Assembly: GCA_017311185.1 (NCBI GenBank)
Contig: JAESUZ010000346.1
Location: 372,001-436,000 of the forward strand
Direction: 5' to 3'
Length of the DNA stretch: 64,000 bases
From: Proteles cristata cristata
Taxonomy: Eukaryota > Chordata > Mammalia > Carnivora > Hyaenidae
This document shows, piece by piece, positions 12,901 to 24,900 of this stretch. A model generated the notes under the pieces. That model was not told where the DNA came from. It saw nothing but the letters and a program-made list of their open reading frames with translations, and ran no database searches. A program made the translations under genes and the position numbers. How positions within the stretch are numbered: the first letter of the stretch is position 1; each line of letters begins with the position of its first letter.

Positions 12901-15900
12901 AGACAGTGTGAACAGGGGAGGATCAGAGAGAGGGAGGGAGACACAGAATCTGAAACAGGCTCCAGGCTCTGAGCCAGCTGACAGCAGAGAGCCCGACACG
13001 GGGCTCGAACCCAAGAACCGTGAGATTATGGCCTGAGCCGAAGTCGGACGCTTAACCGACTGAGCCACCCAGGTGCCCCTTGGCTCAGGTCTTGATCTCA
13101 CGGATCATGAGTTTGAGCCTCCTATCGGGCTCTGTGCTGACAGTGAGGAGGCTGCTTCGGATTCTGTCTCTCCCTCTCTCTACCCCTCTCCCGCTCTCTG
13201 TCTCACTCTCTTTCTTAAAATAAATACATAAACTTTGAAACAAAAACCTGTGAGGAAATGAAATCATCTCTAACCCAGGTCAGTGTGGCTGAAAATAGCA
13301 TTGACCCGAAGAGAAAGCACCCTGTCAATTCAAAAACCAAATGAAGATTTATTGAACATTGCTGTGTGAATTTTGGTTATTTTGGGGGTGAAAGATGATT
13401 GCATAGCAGTTTGTCTTGGTTCCCACTCTTCTGCCTGGGTAACTGCCCACCAAACAAATGGGTCCAGCAACACCATAGGCTAATCAGCTTTTGGATACAA
13501 AAGCATTTGCCCAGCTCTGCAGAGATGTGTAGATAGAACGAGGGCCATCACAGGCAAGTTTGGTGGGATCGTGCACGTAGGACAAGGGATTCTGGAGCCC
13601 TGCCCCCTGAGCTGATTTCTAGCTGTGTACTAGCTGTGTGTCTTTGGGAAAGTTACATAATCTCTCTGCGCATGGATTTCCTTAGTACCTAATTCATAGG
13701 GTATTTTGAGAGATAAATACCTGAGATATTGTACATGAAGGGTTAGCTTACCAGAAAGGGTGTGAGACCTGCTCTTAAAATCTTTATAATCTCACGGACC
13801 CAGGATTCTCAGAAATCACCATTGTGGCTTTGGGTAGCTTCTGTTGAAAATATGTTTTAAAGACTTGCCTAGAGTTAATGAAGAATGAAGTGTCCATAGA
13901 CTGTTAATTATTTTTGTTTTTCCTTACGTGAATGTTTAAAACTTAAATTCACGGAGCCTAGACAGGGTGAAGGCTGGCAAGACCGTTGGTATTCAAAGGA
14001 ATCTTCCCTTTTGCCAGAAATGCTAAAGATTCTCTTTCAGGTAACTGGGGGCCTTAATTGAGAGAAAGCATCACCAGGATCTGTGGGGAACTCCAAATGA
14101 GTTCGAGACCATTATTGCTATGAACAGAGCTGAATATTCTATAGGAAGAGCCTCTTTCACCTGTTCGGTTGAATAAAAAGCAAATTTTTGTACGTGGAGA
14201 ATCCTCAACTGCAGGGTCAAGTGACAAGTCGTCCCAGAAACTCTAGGAATGGGACTTGGTTGTCTCGGGTTTGGCATCGAAGTAAAAAAATAATAATCTG
14301 GAGAGCACCCAGAGGAATGAATGAATATAGCAGCTCAAGCACGTATAGCTGCAGGCATCGCTCTGTAAACCCAGTGCTGGCCGCGCTCTAGAGTGGTAGC
14401 GTAGCAAAGCAAGCACTTTCTGCACAGCGTCTTTCTGGAAGGTTTTCTGTGCTGCCCCGGGCGGCCTCTCATCTCTCTGGCATTCTTCAGGCTGCATGTT
14501 GCTGCCTTATGTAGATTGGGATGGTGCCTAGACTCTGTCCTTTTATCTTCTCAAACCGCACTTAATGGGCTTGACGATCTTTCCAGTCTCACAGCTTGCG
14601 AATCATCTGTGTGCTGGAGATTCCAGACTATGTCTCCAGCCTGGGTGTCCTTCCTGCACAGGAGACGCGTCGAGCTGGCTGCCCACCTAGCATTTCCATG
14701 GCACGCCGGACTCAGACTCAGTCTGCCCAAAAGTAAACCGCCCCGACCCGCCCCGCATCCACACCTGCCCTTGCTTCTGCGGTCTTCTCCATCTGTGCAA
14801 ATAACCATCTCATCTTGCCATCTGCTCGGGTCAAAACCTTACCTCCTTTTTGCCTCCCCCCATCTCCCTCAGTTCCTTAGCACACACCGCTGCTTGCAAA
14901 ACATACTGAGTCTGAACACTTCTCCCCTCCTGATGCTACCACACTGGTTCAGGCGGCCGCCATCTCCTGCCTAAACTATTGGTAGAGCCTCCTCTGTCGT
15001 TTCCCTTCTGTCCCTGACCATCTGCGGTCTACTCTCAACCCAGTAGTCCATGGCCTTTCTGTCATGTTAAGTCTGATCACTTCGCTCCTCTGTGCAAAAC
15101 TCTCCATGGCTGCTTACGGTGTTCAGAGTCTCCAGTCAGTGGCTGGAGCTGGCACGAGCCTGGCACGAGCTGGCCTCCTCTTGCTGCTTTGAGGTCTTCT
15201 GATGACCTCACCTTTGCTCAGCTCTACCCATGACAGCCAATTTTTTTTTTTTTTTTACAGTTTATTGTCAAATTAGTTTCCACATAACACCCAATGCTCA
15301 TCCCCACAAGTGTCCTCTTCCATGCCCATCCCCCCTCCCCCCTATATCCATCAGTTCTCAGTTTTTGTCAGCATTCAAGAGTCTCTCATGGTTTGCCTCT
15401 CTCTCTTTCCCCCACCATTTCCCCCCCTTCTTCTCCCCCTTGGTCCTCTGTTAACTTCCTCCCAATCCTCCTATACGTGCACACATAAGATATTTGTCCT
15501 TCTCTGCCTGACTTATTTCGCTCAGCATAACACCCTCAAGGTCCATCCATGTTGATACACATGGCCAGATTTCATTGTTTCTCATTGCCCTGTAGTATTC
15601 CATGGTATAGATAAACCACATCTTCTCGATCCATTCGTCTGTTGATGGACACTTAGGCTCTTTCCATGTTTTGGCTATTGTGGAGAGTGCTGCTATGAAC
15701 ATTGGGGTACATGTGCTCCTATGCCTCAGCATTTCTATATCCCTTGGGTAAATTCCTAGCAGTGCTATTGCTGGGTCATAGGGGAGTTCTGTTGTTAATT
15801 TTTTGAGGAACCCCCACACTGTTTTCCAGAGGGGCTGCACCAGTTTACATTCCCACCAACAGTGCAAGAGGGTGCCCGTTTCTCCACGTCCTATCCACGA

Positions 15901-18900
15901 CAGCCAATTTGCTTATTTGGGTCAATTTGCCAATTTGGGGTAACACCCAAGTCAGGCTCCCCCTGTAGGCTGTTTCTGCATACTGCAGGTTCCTGTCTGA
16001 AATGTTCTTCTCTAGATGTTCACATTACTTATTCCCTAATTTTCTTTAATAAGTCTTTGATTAAATATTATCTTTTCAGTATCTTTTCAGCGAAACCTTT
16101 GCTGAAACCCTCTATGACCACGTGATGTAAAACTACTACCCCTTCTCTCATACTCCCTCGTCTTTTCCTGCTTTATTTTTGTTCATGGCACTTACCACGC
16201 TCAGACAGGCACTTTACTCGTTTCCTTATTCTTCCTTCCCTACCCCATACTACAGTGGCAGCTCCGTGAGAGCAATGGATTTGGTTGGTTTTATTCACTG
16301 TTGTATCTCAGCACCCAGAATAACGAATGCTCGACTTCTAACAGGCATGCCACCAAACATTTGGTACATGATAATCAAGCCCCCAGATTATCCAAAGTTT
16401 TGAATTTCCTTTTCATTTCGCATTGTTATTCTTAGTTATTGAATCCATTCAAAAGTAAACAGTCTTTTAATTTATTATAGAATGAAACTTTGCTACTTGT
16501 TGCCCAAAGTGAAATCTACTCTGAAGATCCCTGCAGATAAGCATCTACTTCAGCAGTTAGAAATGTGTGTGCGGAAACTCCTCTGTCAAGAAAAGGATAA
16601 AGATGTTCTGGCTATTGTAAAAAGAGTAAGTACCACTCTTGCCACATTTGGCATTTCTTGTGCGAAGACAGTGCCGGTCACAGCTTCCCTGCTTTAGCTT
16701 GACGGGCTAGCAGTGCGTTAACATGGTTCTATCATTGCTAGAGTAGCATTAGTAACGGACTGGGCTGATGTGCGCTACAGCGTAAAGTTCCTTCCGAGGG
16801 GTGCTTAGACATTCTTTCTTTTTTTTTTTTTATAGTTTATTGTCAAGTTGGTTTCCATATAACACCCAGTGCTCATCCCCACAAGTGCCCTCCTCCATGC
16901 CCATCACCCCCCTTCCCCTCTCCCCCACTCCCCATCAGCCCTCAGTTTGTTCTCGGTATTCAAGAGTCTCTCCTGGTTTGTCTCCCTCCCTCTCCCCAAC
17001 GATTTTCTCCCCTTCCCCTCCCCCATGGTCCTCTGTTAAGTTTCTCCTGTTCTACTTATAAGTGCAAACATGTGGTATCTATCCTTCTCTGCCTGACTTA
17101 TCTCACTTAGCATAACACCCTCGAGTTCCATACACGTTGCTACACACGGCCAGATTTCATTCTTTCTCATTGCCGTGTAGTGTTCCATCATATAGATAAA
17201 CCACATCTTGATCCATTCATCAGTTGATGGACACTTAGGCTCTTTCCATGTTTTGGCTATTGTGGAGAGTGCTGCTATGAACATTGGGGTCCATGTGCCC
17301 CTATGTATCAGCACTCCTGTATCCCTTGGGTAAATCCATAGCAGCGCTATTCCTGGGTCCTAGGGGAGTTCTATTGTTAATTTTTTGAGGAACCTCCACA
17401 CTGTTTTCCAGAGGGAATGTACCAGTTTACATTCTCACCAACAGTGTAGGAGAGGGCACTTAGACATTCAACCTGTATTATCACTAATACAAGCACCATG
17501 AGAGAGAGCTTTTGACACATTTGAGGTGCTTAATAAATACCATTCAACTAATAATGAATACTTTATCCACCAAACTTGATTTATAAGTGGTTATAATCCA
17601 GGAAATCTTTGTTGGTGAAATTGGGAAAGTCACACTTCATAGAAATTCAGCCCTGGAAGGGCCTTCAAGGTCTGTTTGATGTTTCAGAAGCTTGAGGCCT
17701 AGGGATAGTAACTGTCACGTGGCATCATCTTAGCAAGCAGCTGAGCCGGGGCTGGAATGTGGATCTCTTACCCCAAGAGCATTCGTTTTTCAGGCATGTG
17801 ACATCATGTCCTTATGGGTTTGTTGGTTTGTTTTGTTTTTAGCACAGGATCTTACATGGATTGTTTGCTCATGTTACAAAACTAAAACAGCCAAAATTTG
17901 GGTTGGTGAAGTCACTCCTGAAAATACTTTGTAGTCTTCTGAAACATTTTGCTGAACGTGTAACTAATATTTTTGTAAGATTAAGTCAAATGGGGGCACC
18001 TGGGTGGCTCAGTCGGTTAAGTGTCTGACTTCAGTTCAGGTCATGATCTCGCGGTTTGTGGGTTCGAGCCCCGCGTCGGGCTCTGTGCTGGCAGCTCAGA
18101 GCCTGGAGCCTATTTTGGATTCTGTGTTTCCCTCTCTCTCTGCCCCTCCCCCGCTCATGCTCTGTCTCTCTCTCTGTCTCAAAAATAAATAAACTATTAA
18201 AAAATTTTTTAAAAAGAGATTAAGTCAAATGAAAGTGGTTACTGTCACAAATCTGAGTGTGAACTTCAGGACACATAGTTTCTGAGCATTTATTTGTGCT
18301 GAGAGGAATTAATTTATTAATGCCTTTTAACTTAGCATCGATGGTGAGGGAAAAAAAAGTATCCTTTGATTTCTTTTCTTTTTTTTCTTAGATATCAATG
18401 CTAGATGCTACATGAGGAACTTTTTTTTTTTTATTTTTTTTTTATTTTTAAATGTTTTATTTATTTCCAGGAGAGATAGAGACAGCGTGAGCAGGGCAGG
18501 GTCAGAGAGAGAGGGAGTCACAGACTGAAACAGGCTCCAGGCTCTGAGCTGGCAGTCAGCACAGAGCCCGACACGGGGCGCAAACCCACGAACCGCGAGA
18601 TCATGACCTAAGTGAAAGTCGGACGCTTAACCGACTAAGCCACTCAGGTGCCCCGGAACTTTTTAATAAAGTGATTTGATAACTTAGTATTAATTAGTAT
18701 ATTCTTGTTTTACTGAAGTGCAAATTCCTCTTTTACCAACTAAACTAACCAGAAATACCCAGGGTCTGGAAACGCACCTAAATCTAAAAACATATAAATA
18801 GAGTATACATATATCCACATATGTGTGTATGATATGTATTTGTTTCTACCAGACATTTCTGTCCTTACCATTTAATTACAGAAATTTAGGCAATGGAGTT

Positions 18901-21900
18901 CGCTTTCACAATAATGAAGATAAGAGCACTAGTTGCTTTTTAAAAGAATTTATTAACTCAAAAGATAATATAAACTAGCCCCATGATAATGAATTATAAG
19001 ATATAATTAATGGATTAGTAATTTGCAAGACTAGAGCTTATTGTAAGTATATGTCACATGAGGAAGTCAATCAAGCCCATGAAAATTCTATAGTAAAATG
19101 CTTATCAAACGGAGGTCTTGTAATGGGAAGCACCGAGGAAACTCACCCTACAAAACTTTGGGATAAAAATGGCCTGGCTTATGCTAGTCAGTTTTTTAAA
19201 TGGGAAGTAATTTTATTTAAAAGGAATCTTTCATGGCATGAATTACAATATTTTCCTGAATTTCTGCATAAAAATCCGCAAATAAATATTATGTGTGCAA
19301 TGGCTAGCTTGGGCATAAATGTATATAAATCTACTTTTATCTGGACCATCAGAGTGAGAGGTGCTGTTCTCTGTCAGTCAGAATGCTGGGTCAGATGGAC
19401 CCCTGTTTGATTGAAATGATTTGTTTCAGACTAATGTGTTCTGAAAGAGAAATACTAAATTGGGAAATACTTTCAGGGCATAGTCTTTCTTAATGGTTAG
19501 AATGTCATAATGATCGAACATTTCAGCAGAAAGGAACTAGGATTTTAAGCCAAATGGGAGTTGGCTTCATGTATATTTAGCTAAATGTTCTTTTAAAAAA
19601 TTCAAAAATTATCTTGTGTTTCTGAAGATTCAGAGAAAAGTGGCACTGAGGGTTATTGGAAGTTTGATAATTTGTGTGTGTTTTGTGTCCAAGGTGTCCC
19701 TCTAGACTTGCCCTCCTTAAGGTTAAAATCGTTTACAAGTGACAGTGGAGCCTGGCGCTAGGAGGTTGGTTAAAAGCACGGTGTCAAATGGGGAAAGAAC
19801 CTCAGAGGGTTTCTAATTCAGCCTTCCCATAGAGTGGAGAGTCTCCTCTTTGAACCTCCTTCTGGAAAAGGATCCTTTTTGAGAACTGATCAGTTGGTTT
19901 AATTTAATCACTGCCAAATAATTTTCACAACTTTGCTTTTAGACCGTGTTGGAGCTGGACAGAATGGAAATGTCGATGGATGCGGTAAGCACAGGCTTTA
20001 TGCTCAATCAATATTTAAAAATTGGCAGAAACTCATCAGAGTGTTTCATAACTTCATTTTTAAACTTTAAACTTAGTTTCAGAAAAAGTTTTATGAAAAA
20101 GATTTGTTGGATCAAGAGAAAGAAAGAGAAGAACTCCTTCTTATGGAAATGGTACGTTGTTTGGACGTGTGCACACACCTACTTCTTTCTGACCCATGTT
20201 AGCTGGTTTCATTATGCACCCCAGTAAGTAATTTCCTTCCATTTCAGACTGCTTTTCTCCTTCCTAAACGACTAAAAAAGAGTCCTGATTTTTTTGAAAT
20301 CTCTTTTGTGGACTAGAAGGAAAACTATGTTTGAAAACCTTTAAAAAACAACCACTTTATTGAAGTATAATTGGCATATAATTAACTGGATATATTTAAA
20401 GGGTACATCACCGCAGTCAAAATGCCGAACATTTCCATTCCCTCAGGAGTTTCCTCGTGCCCCTTTGTAATCCTCAGGTGCCCCAGAACCACTCACCTAG
20501 TTTCTATCTATAAATTAGCTAGCAACTCGAATTTATTTATTTATTTATTTATTTAAATATAGCTTATTGTCAAGTTGGTTTCCATATACTACCCAGTGCT
20601 CAGCCCAAGAAGTGCCCTCCGTGCCCATCACCCCTTTTCCCTTCTCCCCCACCCCATTTTCAACTCTCAGTTTGTTCTCAGTATTTAAGAGTCTCTTGTG
20701 GTTTGTCTCCCTCCCTCTCCTTAACTATTTTTCTCCCTTTCTCCTCTCCTATGGTCCTCTGTTAAGTTTCCCCGGCTCCGCTTGTTAGTGAAAACATATG
20801 GTATCTGTCCTTCTCTGCCTGACTTATTTCACTTAGCATAATACCCTCGAATTCCATCCATGAGCAACTAGAATTTATCTAAGTTTGTTTATGTATAATA
20901 TTTTCGGTTCATGCCTCTTTCTACCAGCATAATTGTTTTGACAGTCATCCACGCTGTTGTAGGTATCAGTAGTTCATTCCTTTTATTTCTGAGTAGTATT
21001 CCGCATTACAGACATACCACAGATTGCTTATCCACCTCTTTATTTTAAATTAGAAATCTTTTTTTAAAAAAATGTTTACTTTGAGAGAGAGAGCACATGA
21101 GCAGGGGAGGGGCAGAGGGAGAGAGAGAATCCCAAGCAGGCTCTGCTGATAGTACAGAGCCTGACTTGGGTCTTGATCTCACGAACCGTGAGATCGATGA
21201 ACTGTGAGATCGTGACGTGAGCTGAAATTAAGTGTCGGATGCTTACCTGACTGAGCTACCCAGGTGTCCTGTGTTTATCCACCTCTCATGAGTACTTGCG
21301 TTACTTCTAGTTTGGGGATATTAGAAATAAAGTTGCTATGACCATTTATGAAGAAGTCTTTGGGTGAGCATATGAAGAAGTCTTCAAACCTAGGAAATAC
21401 CTAGGAATGGAATGACTGGATTGGATAGTAGGGCATGCTTAATTTAAAAACAAACAAAAAACAGGGTGCCCGGGTGGCTCAGTCAGTTAAGTATCTGACT
21501 TTGACTCAGGTCATGATCTTGCAGTTTGTGAGTTTGAACCCCACGTCAGGCTCTATGCTGACAGCCCACAGCCTGGAGCCTGCTTCAGATTCTGTGTCTC
21601 CCTGTCTCTTTGACTTTCCTCTCCTAGCACTCTATCTCTCTCTGTCTCTCAGCAATAAATAAATGTTCAAAAAAATTTTTAAATAAAAAAATGAATAAAA
21701 ACAAAAAACAGCTTTACAAAGTTGCTGTACCATTTTACATGCCCATCAGCTGTGGTGGAGAGCTTCAGTTACCCCATATCCTCTCAGCTCGATAGGGTGG
21801 GTATATAATTGTGCCTCATTGTGATTTCAAATTGTATATCCCTGATGCCTAGTGATGTTGAACATCTTTCTGTTTGTTTATTGCCCATCCTTGTTTCTTA

Positions 21901-24900
21901 TTTGATGAAGTCTGTTTTCAGATTTTTTAAGTTTGCTTATTCATTTTGAGAGCACACGCGCCCATGCAAGCAGAGAAGGGGCAAAGAGGGAGGGAGGGAG
22001 AATTCCAAGCAGGCTCTGCACTCTTGGCAGCAGAGCCGGATATGGGGCTTTGTATGGGGCTTGATCCTACGGCTGAGAGATCATGACCTGAGCTGAAACC
22101 AAAAGTCAGAAGCCCAACCAACTGAGCCACTCAGGCGCCACTGTTTTCAGATATTTAAATGGATTGTTTGTTGTGGGCTTGAGATGCAAGAGTTCTTCAT
22201 ACACTCTGAATACAACTCCTTTGTCAGATACACATTTTGTGAATATTTTCTTTGAGTTTGTGGCTTATCTTTCACTTATTTAATGGTGTGTTTTGAAGGG
22301 CAGTTTTAAACTTTGATGAGCTTCCACTTACCCATGTTTTTCTCTTATTTTTTACGCTTGTTTGTTCCAAGAATCCATTGTCTTTCCCCAAATTACAAAG
22401 ACTTTTTCCATATGTTTTCTTCTAGAAATTTTAGTTTTAGGTTTTACAGTTAGGTCTGTTGCCCATTTCAATTAGTTTTGTATGTTTTTTCCCATCCGAA
22501 TGTTAAATCCTAGCACCATTTGTCAGAAACTTCCCTTACTGAATTGCCTTAACGTATTAAAAAAAAATTGTCCATATATGTATGTGTTTATTTCTTGACT
22601 CCCTATTCTGTTCCACTGACTTACATGTTTATCTTTTTGACAATTCCAAACTATCACTGTGACATTATAGTAATTCTTGAAATAAGGTAGGTTAAGGTTT
22701 TGAACTTTGTTCTTTTTATTTTTTTTTCTTTTTTTTTTCTTTTTTTCTTTTTTTTTTATTTCTAGGAGAGAGAGAGAGACAGCGTGAGCAGGGGAGGGTC
22801 AGAGAGAGAGGGAGTCACAGACTGAAACAGGCTCCAGGCTCTGAGCTGGCAGTCAGCACAGAGCCCGACGCGGGGCTCGAACCCACGAACCGCGAGATCA
22901 TGACCCAAGCGAAAGTCGGACGCTTAACCGACTAAGCCACCCAGGCGCCCCAAACTTTGTTCTTTTTAAATTGCTTTGACTAGTTTAGGCCCTTTGCATT
23001 TTGCTATAAAGTTTAGAATCAGTTTATCCATTTACATAAAAAGCCTGCTGGAATTTTCGTTAGAATTCTGTTAATTAGGATTGATCTATGGATCAGTTTG
23101 GTTGATTACCATCTTAATAATCAGTTTTCTAATCCATGAACATTGTATACCACTCCATTAATTTAATGTTTCTTCTGTGTAATTTTGGTAGTATTAAAGG
23201 AGGTCTTTTGTTAGATTCATTTCTGGGTATGTTATAGTTTTGGGCATTATAAATGGAATTGTAATTTTTAATCTCACTTTCTAGAATTTCGTTGCTGTCA
23301 ATTACTGTTGATTTTTGTATATTCACCTTGTATTTGTTCTAGAGTTGTTTTTAGATTTAATAGGATTTTCTACATGAGCCATTGTATGCTCTTTAAGTAC
23401 AGCAAGATTGCTTCTTCTTATTCAGTGTTTATGCCTTTTATTTTTTATGTCTGGTTGCAAGGTCTACAACCTACAGTATAATGAAACACTTCCAATCAAA
23501 TTAAAGTGATGGAAGCAGTCATCCTTGTCATTTTATGGATTCTAGGGGGGAAGTAGCCCAATCTTTCACCATTTGGTATGATGTTACCAAGAGGTTTGAT
23601 GTGGATGCCCTTTATCAAATTGTGGAAATTCCCTCCTATTCCTAGTCTGTTGAGGGTTTGTATGAATGATTATTGAATTTTGTGAAATGTTCTTCCTTCA
23701 TATTTAGAAATGACATTTGTTTATTCTTCATCCTGTTAAACCACTGTATTTATTTTTTATTATTTTTAATTAAAAAAATTTTTTAGATATTTATTTTTAA
23801 GAGAGAGAAAGCATGAGCAGGGGAGGGGCATAGAGAGGGGGTACAGAGGATCCAAAGTAGGCTCTGTGCTGACATGCATAGAGCCTGATGCAGGGCTTGA
23901 ACTCATGAACCACGAGATCATGACCTGAGCTGAAGTCAGATGTTCAACCAACTGAGCCAACCAGGCACCCCAAATTACCTTGATTTTTTTTAATGGTAAA
24001 TTAATCTTGTATTTGGGGGATAAACTATACTTGATTATCCTTTTGTATATTGTTGGATTCTTGGCTAGTTTTTAAAGGGACTTTTGCATCTATTCACATT
24101 CACAGTGAAATTAGTCTAAAATTTCCTTTTTTGTCATTTTTGGGACTTTTAAATTTGGTGTTAGAGTTGTGGGCCTTATAAAATATGTGTAGTATTACCA
24201 ATTCCTCTTCCTCTGTTTTCTGATGGAGTTTCTATAAAATTGTTTTTATTTTTTCCTTGAGTGTTTGATAGAATTCACTAGTGAAACTATCAAAGCCCAA
24301 TGTTTTCATCTTGGAAAGAATTTTGATAATTGATTCAACTACTAATAGCTATAAATCTGTTAAGATTTTTTATTTCTTCTTTTGTAAACTTGATAATTTG
24401 TTTCCCATAGTCAAATTCTGTCATCTAAGCTGTCAAATTTGTTCCCATAGAGTTGTTTATATTCTTATATTATTCTTTGAATACATGTAGGATCCATGGT
24501 GATGACCTCTGTTTCATCCTTATGTTAGTGGTTGGTGTTCTGTCTCTCCTCTTTCTCTTCCTCTTTTCTGTTCTGTTCTTTAAAAAAAATTTTTTTTTTG
24601 ATGGTTTTATCTAGAGGTTACTATATACCTAACCCTTTAAAGTCTACTAATTGTTGGGGTGCCTGGGTGGCTTAGTCGGTTAAGCGTCCGACTTTCGCTT
24701 AGGTCATGATCTCGCGGTTTGTGGGTTCGAGCCCCACGTTGGGCTCTGTACTGACTGCCAGCTCAGAGCTTGGAGCCTATTTCAGAGTCTGTATCTCCCT
24801 CTCTCTCTGACCCTCCCCTGCTCATGCTGTCTCTCTCTCTCTCTCCTAGAAAAAAAAGAAAAGTCTAATTGTTAATATTGTACCACTTCATTTAACAATG

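Larger units (their letters stand above)
12212..16480. other. PPP4R4 intron
   Basis: A 4.3-kb intron holding a SINE nested in a SINE (12.8-13.2 kb), a MIR (13.6-13.75 kb) and a young truncated LINE-1 (15.24-15.89 kb). The GC-richer stretch 14.2-15.2 kb looks single-copy and has no exon that would keep the reading frame. Confidence 0.65.
20862..24656 (-). mobile_element. Old LINE-1 body, broken by several SINEs
   Basis: Between the SINEs at 21.06, 21.46, 21.92, 22.72 and 23.78 kb the sequence is recognisable inverted LINE-1: GGAATGGAATGACTGGATTGG, TACCATTTTACATGCCCATC, GATGTTGAACATCTTTCTG, TTTGTCAGATACACATTTTG. All frames are decayed. Confidence 0.75.

Noticed and set aside
14243..14974. Open frames of 85-152 codons in the 14.2-15.0 kb stretch
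   Set aside because: They lie within the PPP4R4 intron between exons that already join in phase, and show low-complexity Pro/Ser/Leu composition without a known family.
15451..15867. 138-codon - strand frame that looks like a gene
   Set aside because: It is the C-terminal end of LINE-1 ORF2 in a truncated copy, not a host gene.
17993..18213. tRNA gene with A and B boxes
   Set aside because: The boxes belong to the tRNA-derived head of a SINE; the cloverleaf is not intact and the CT tract and A tail follow directly.
19051..19410. 119-codon open frame in a PPP4R4 intron
   Set aside because: No family signature, no in-phase splice sites, AT-rich intron; most likely chance.
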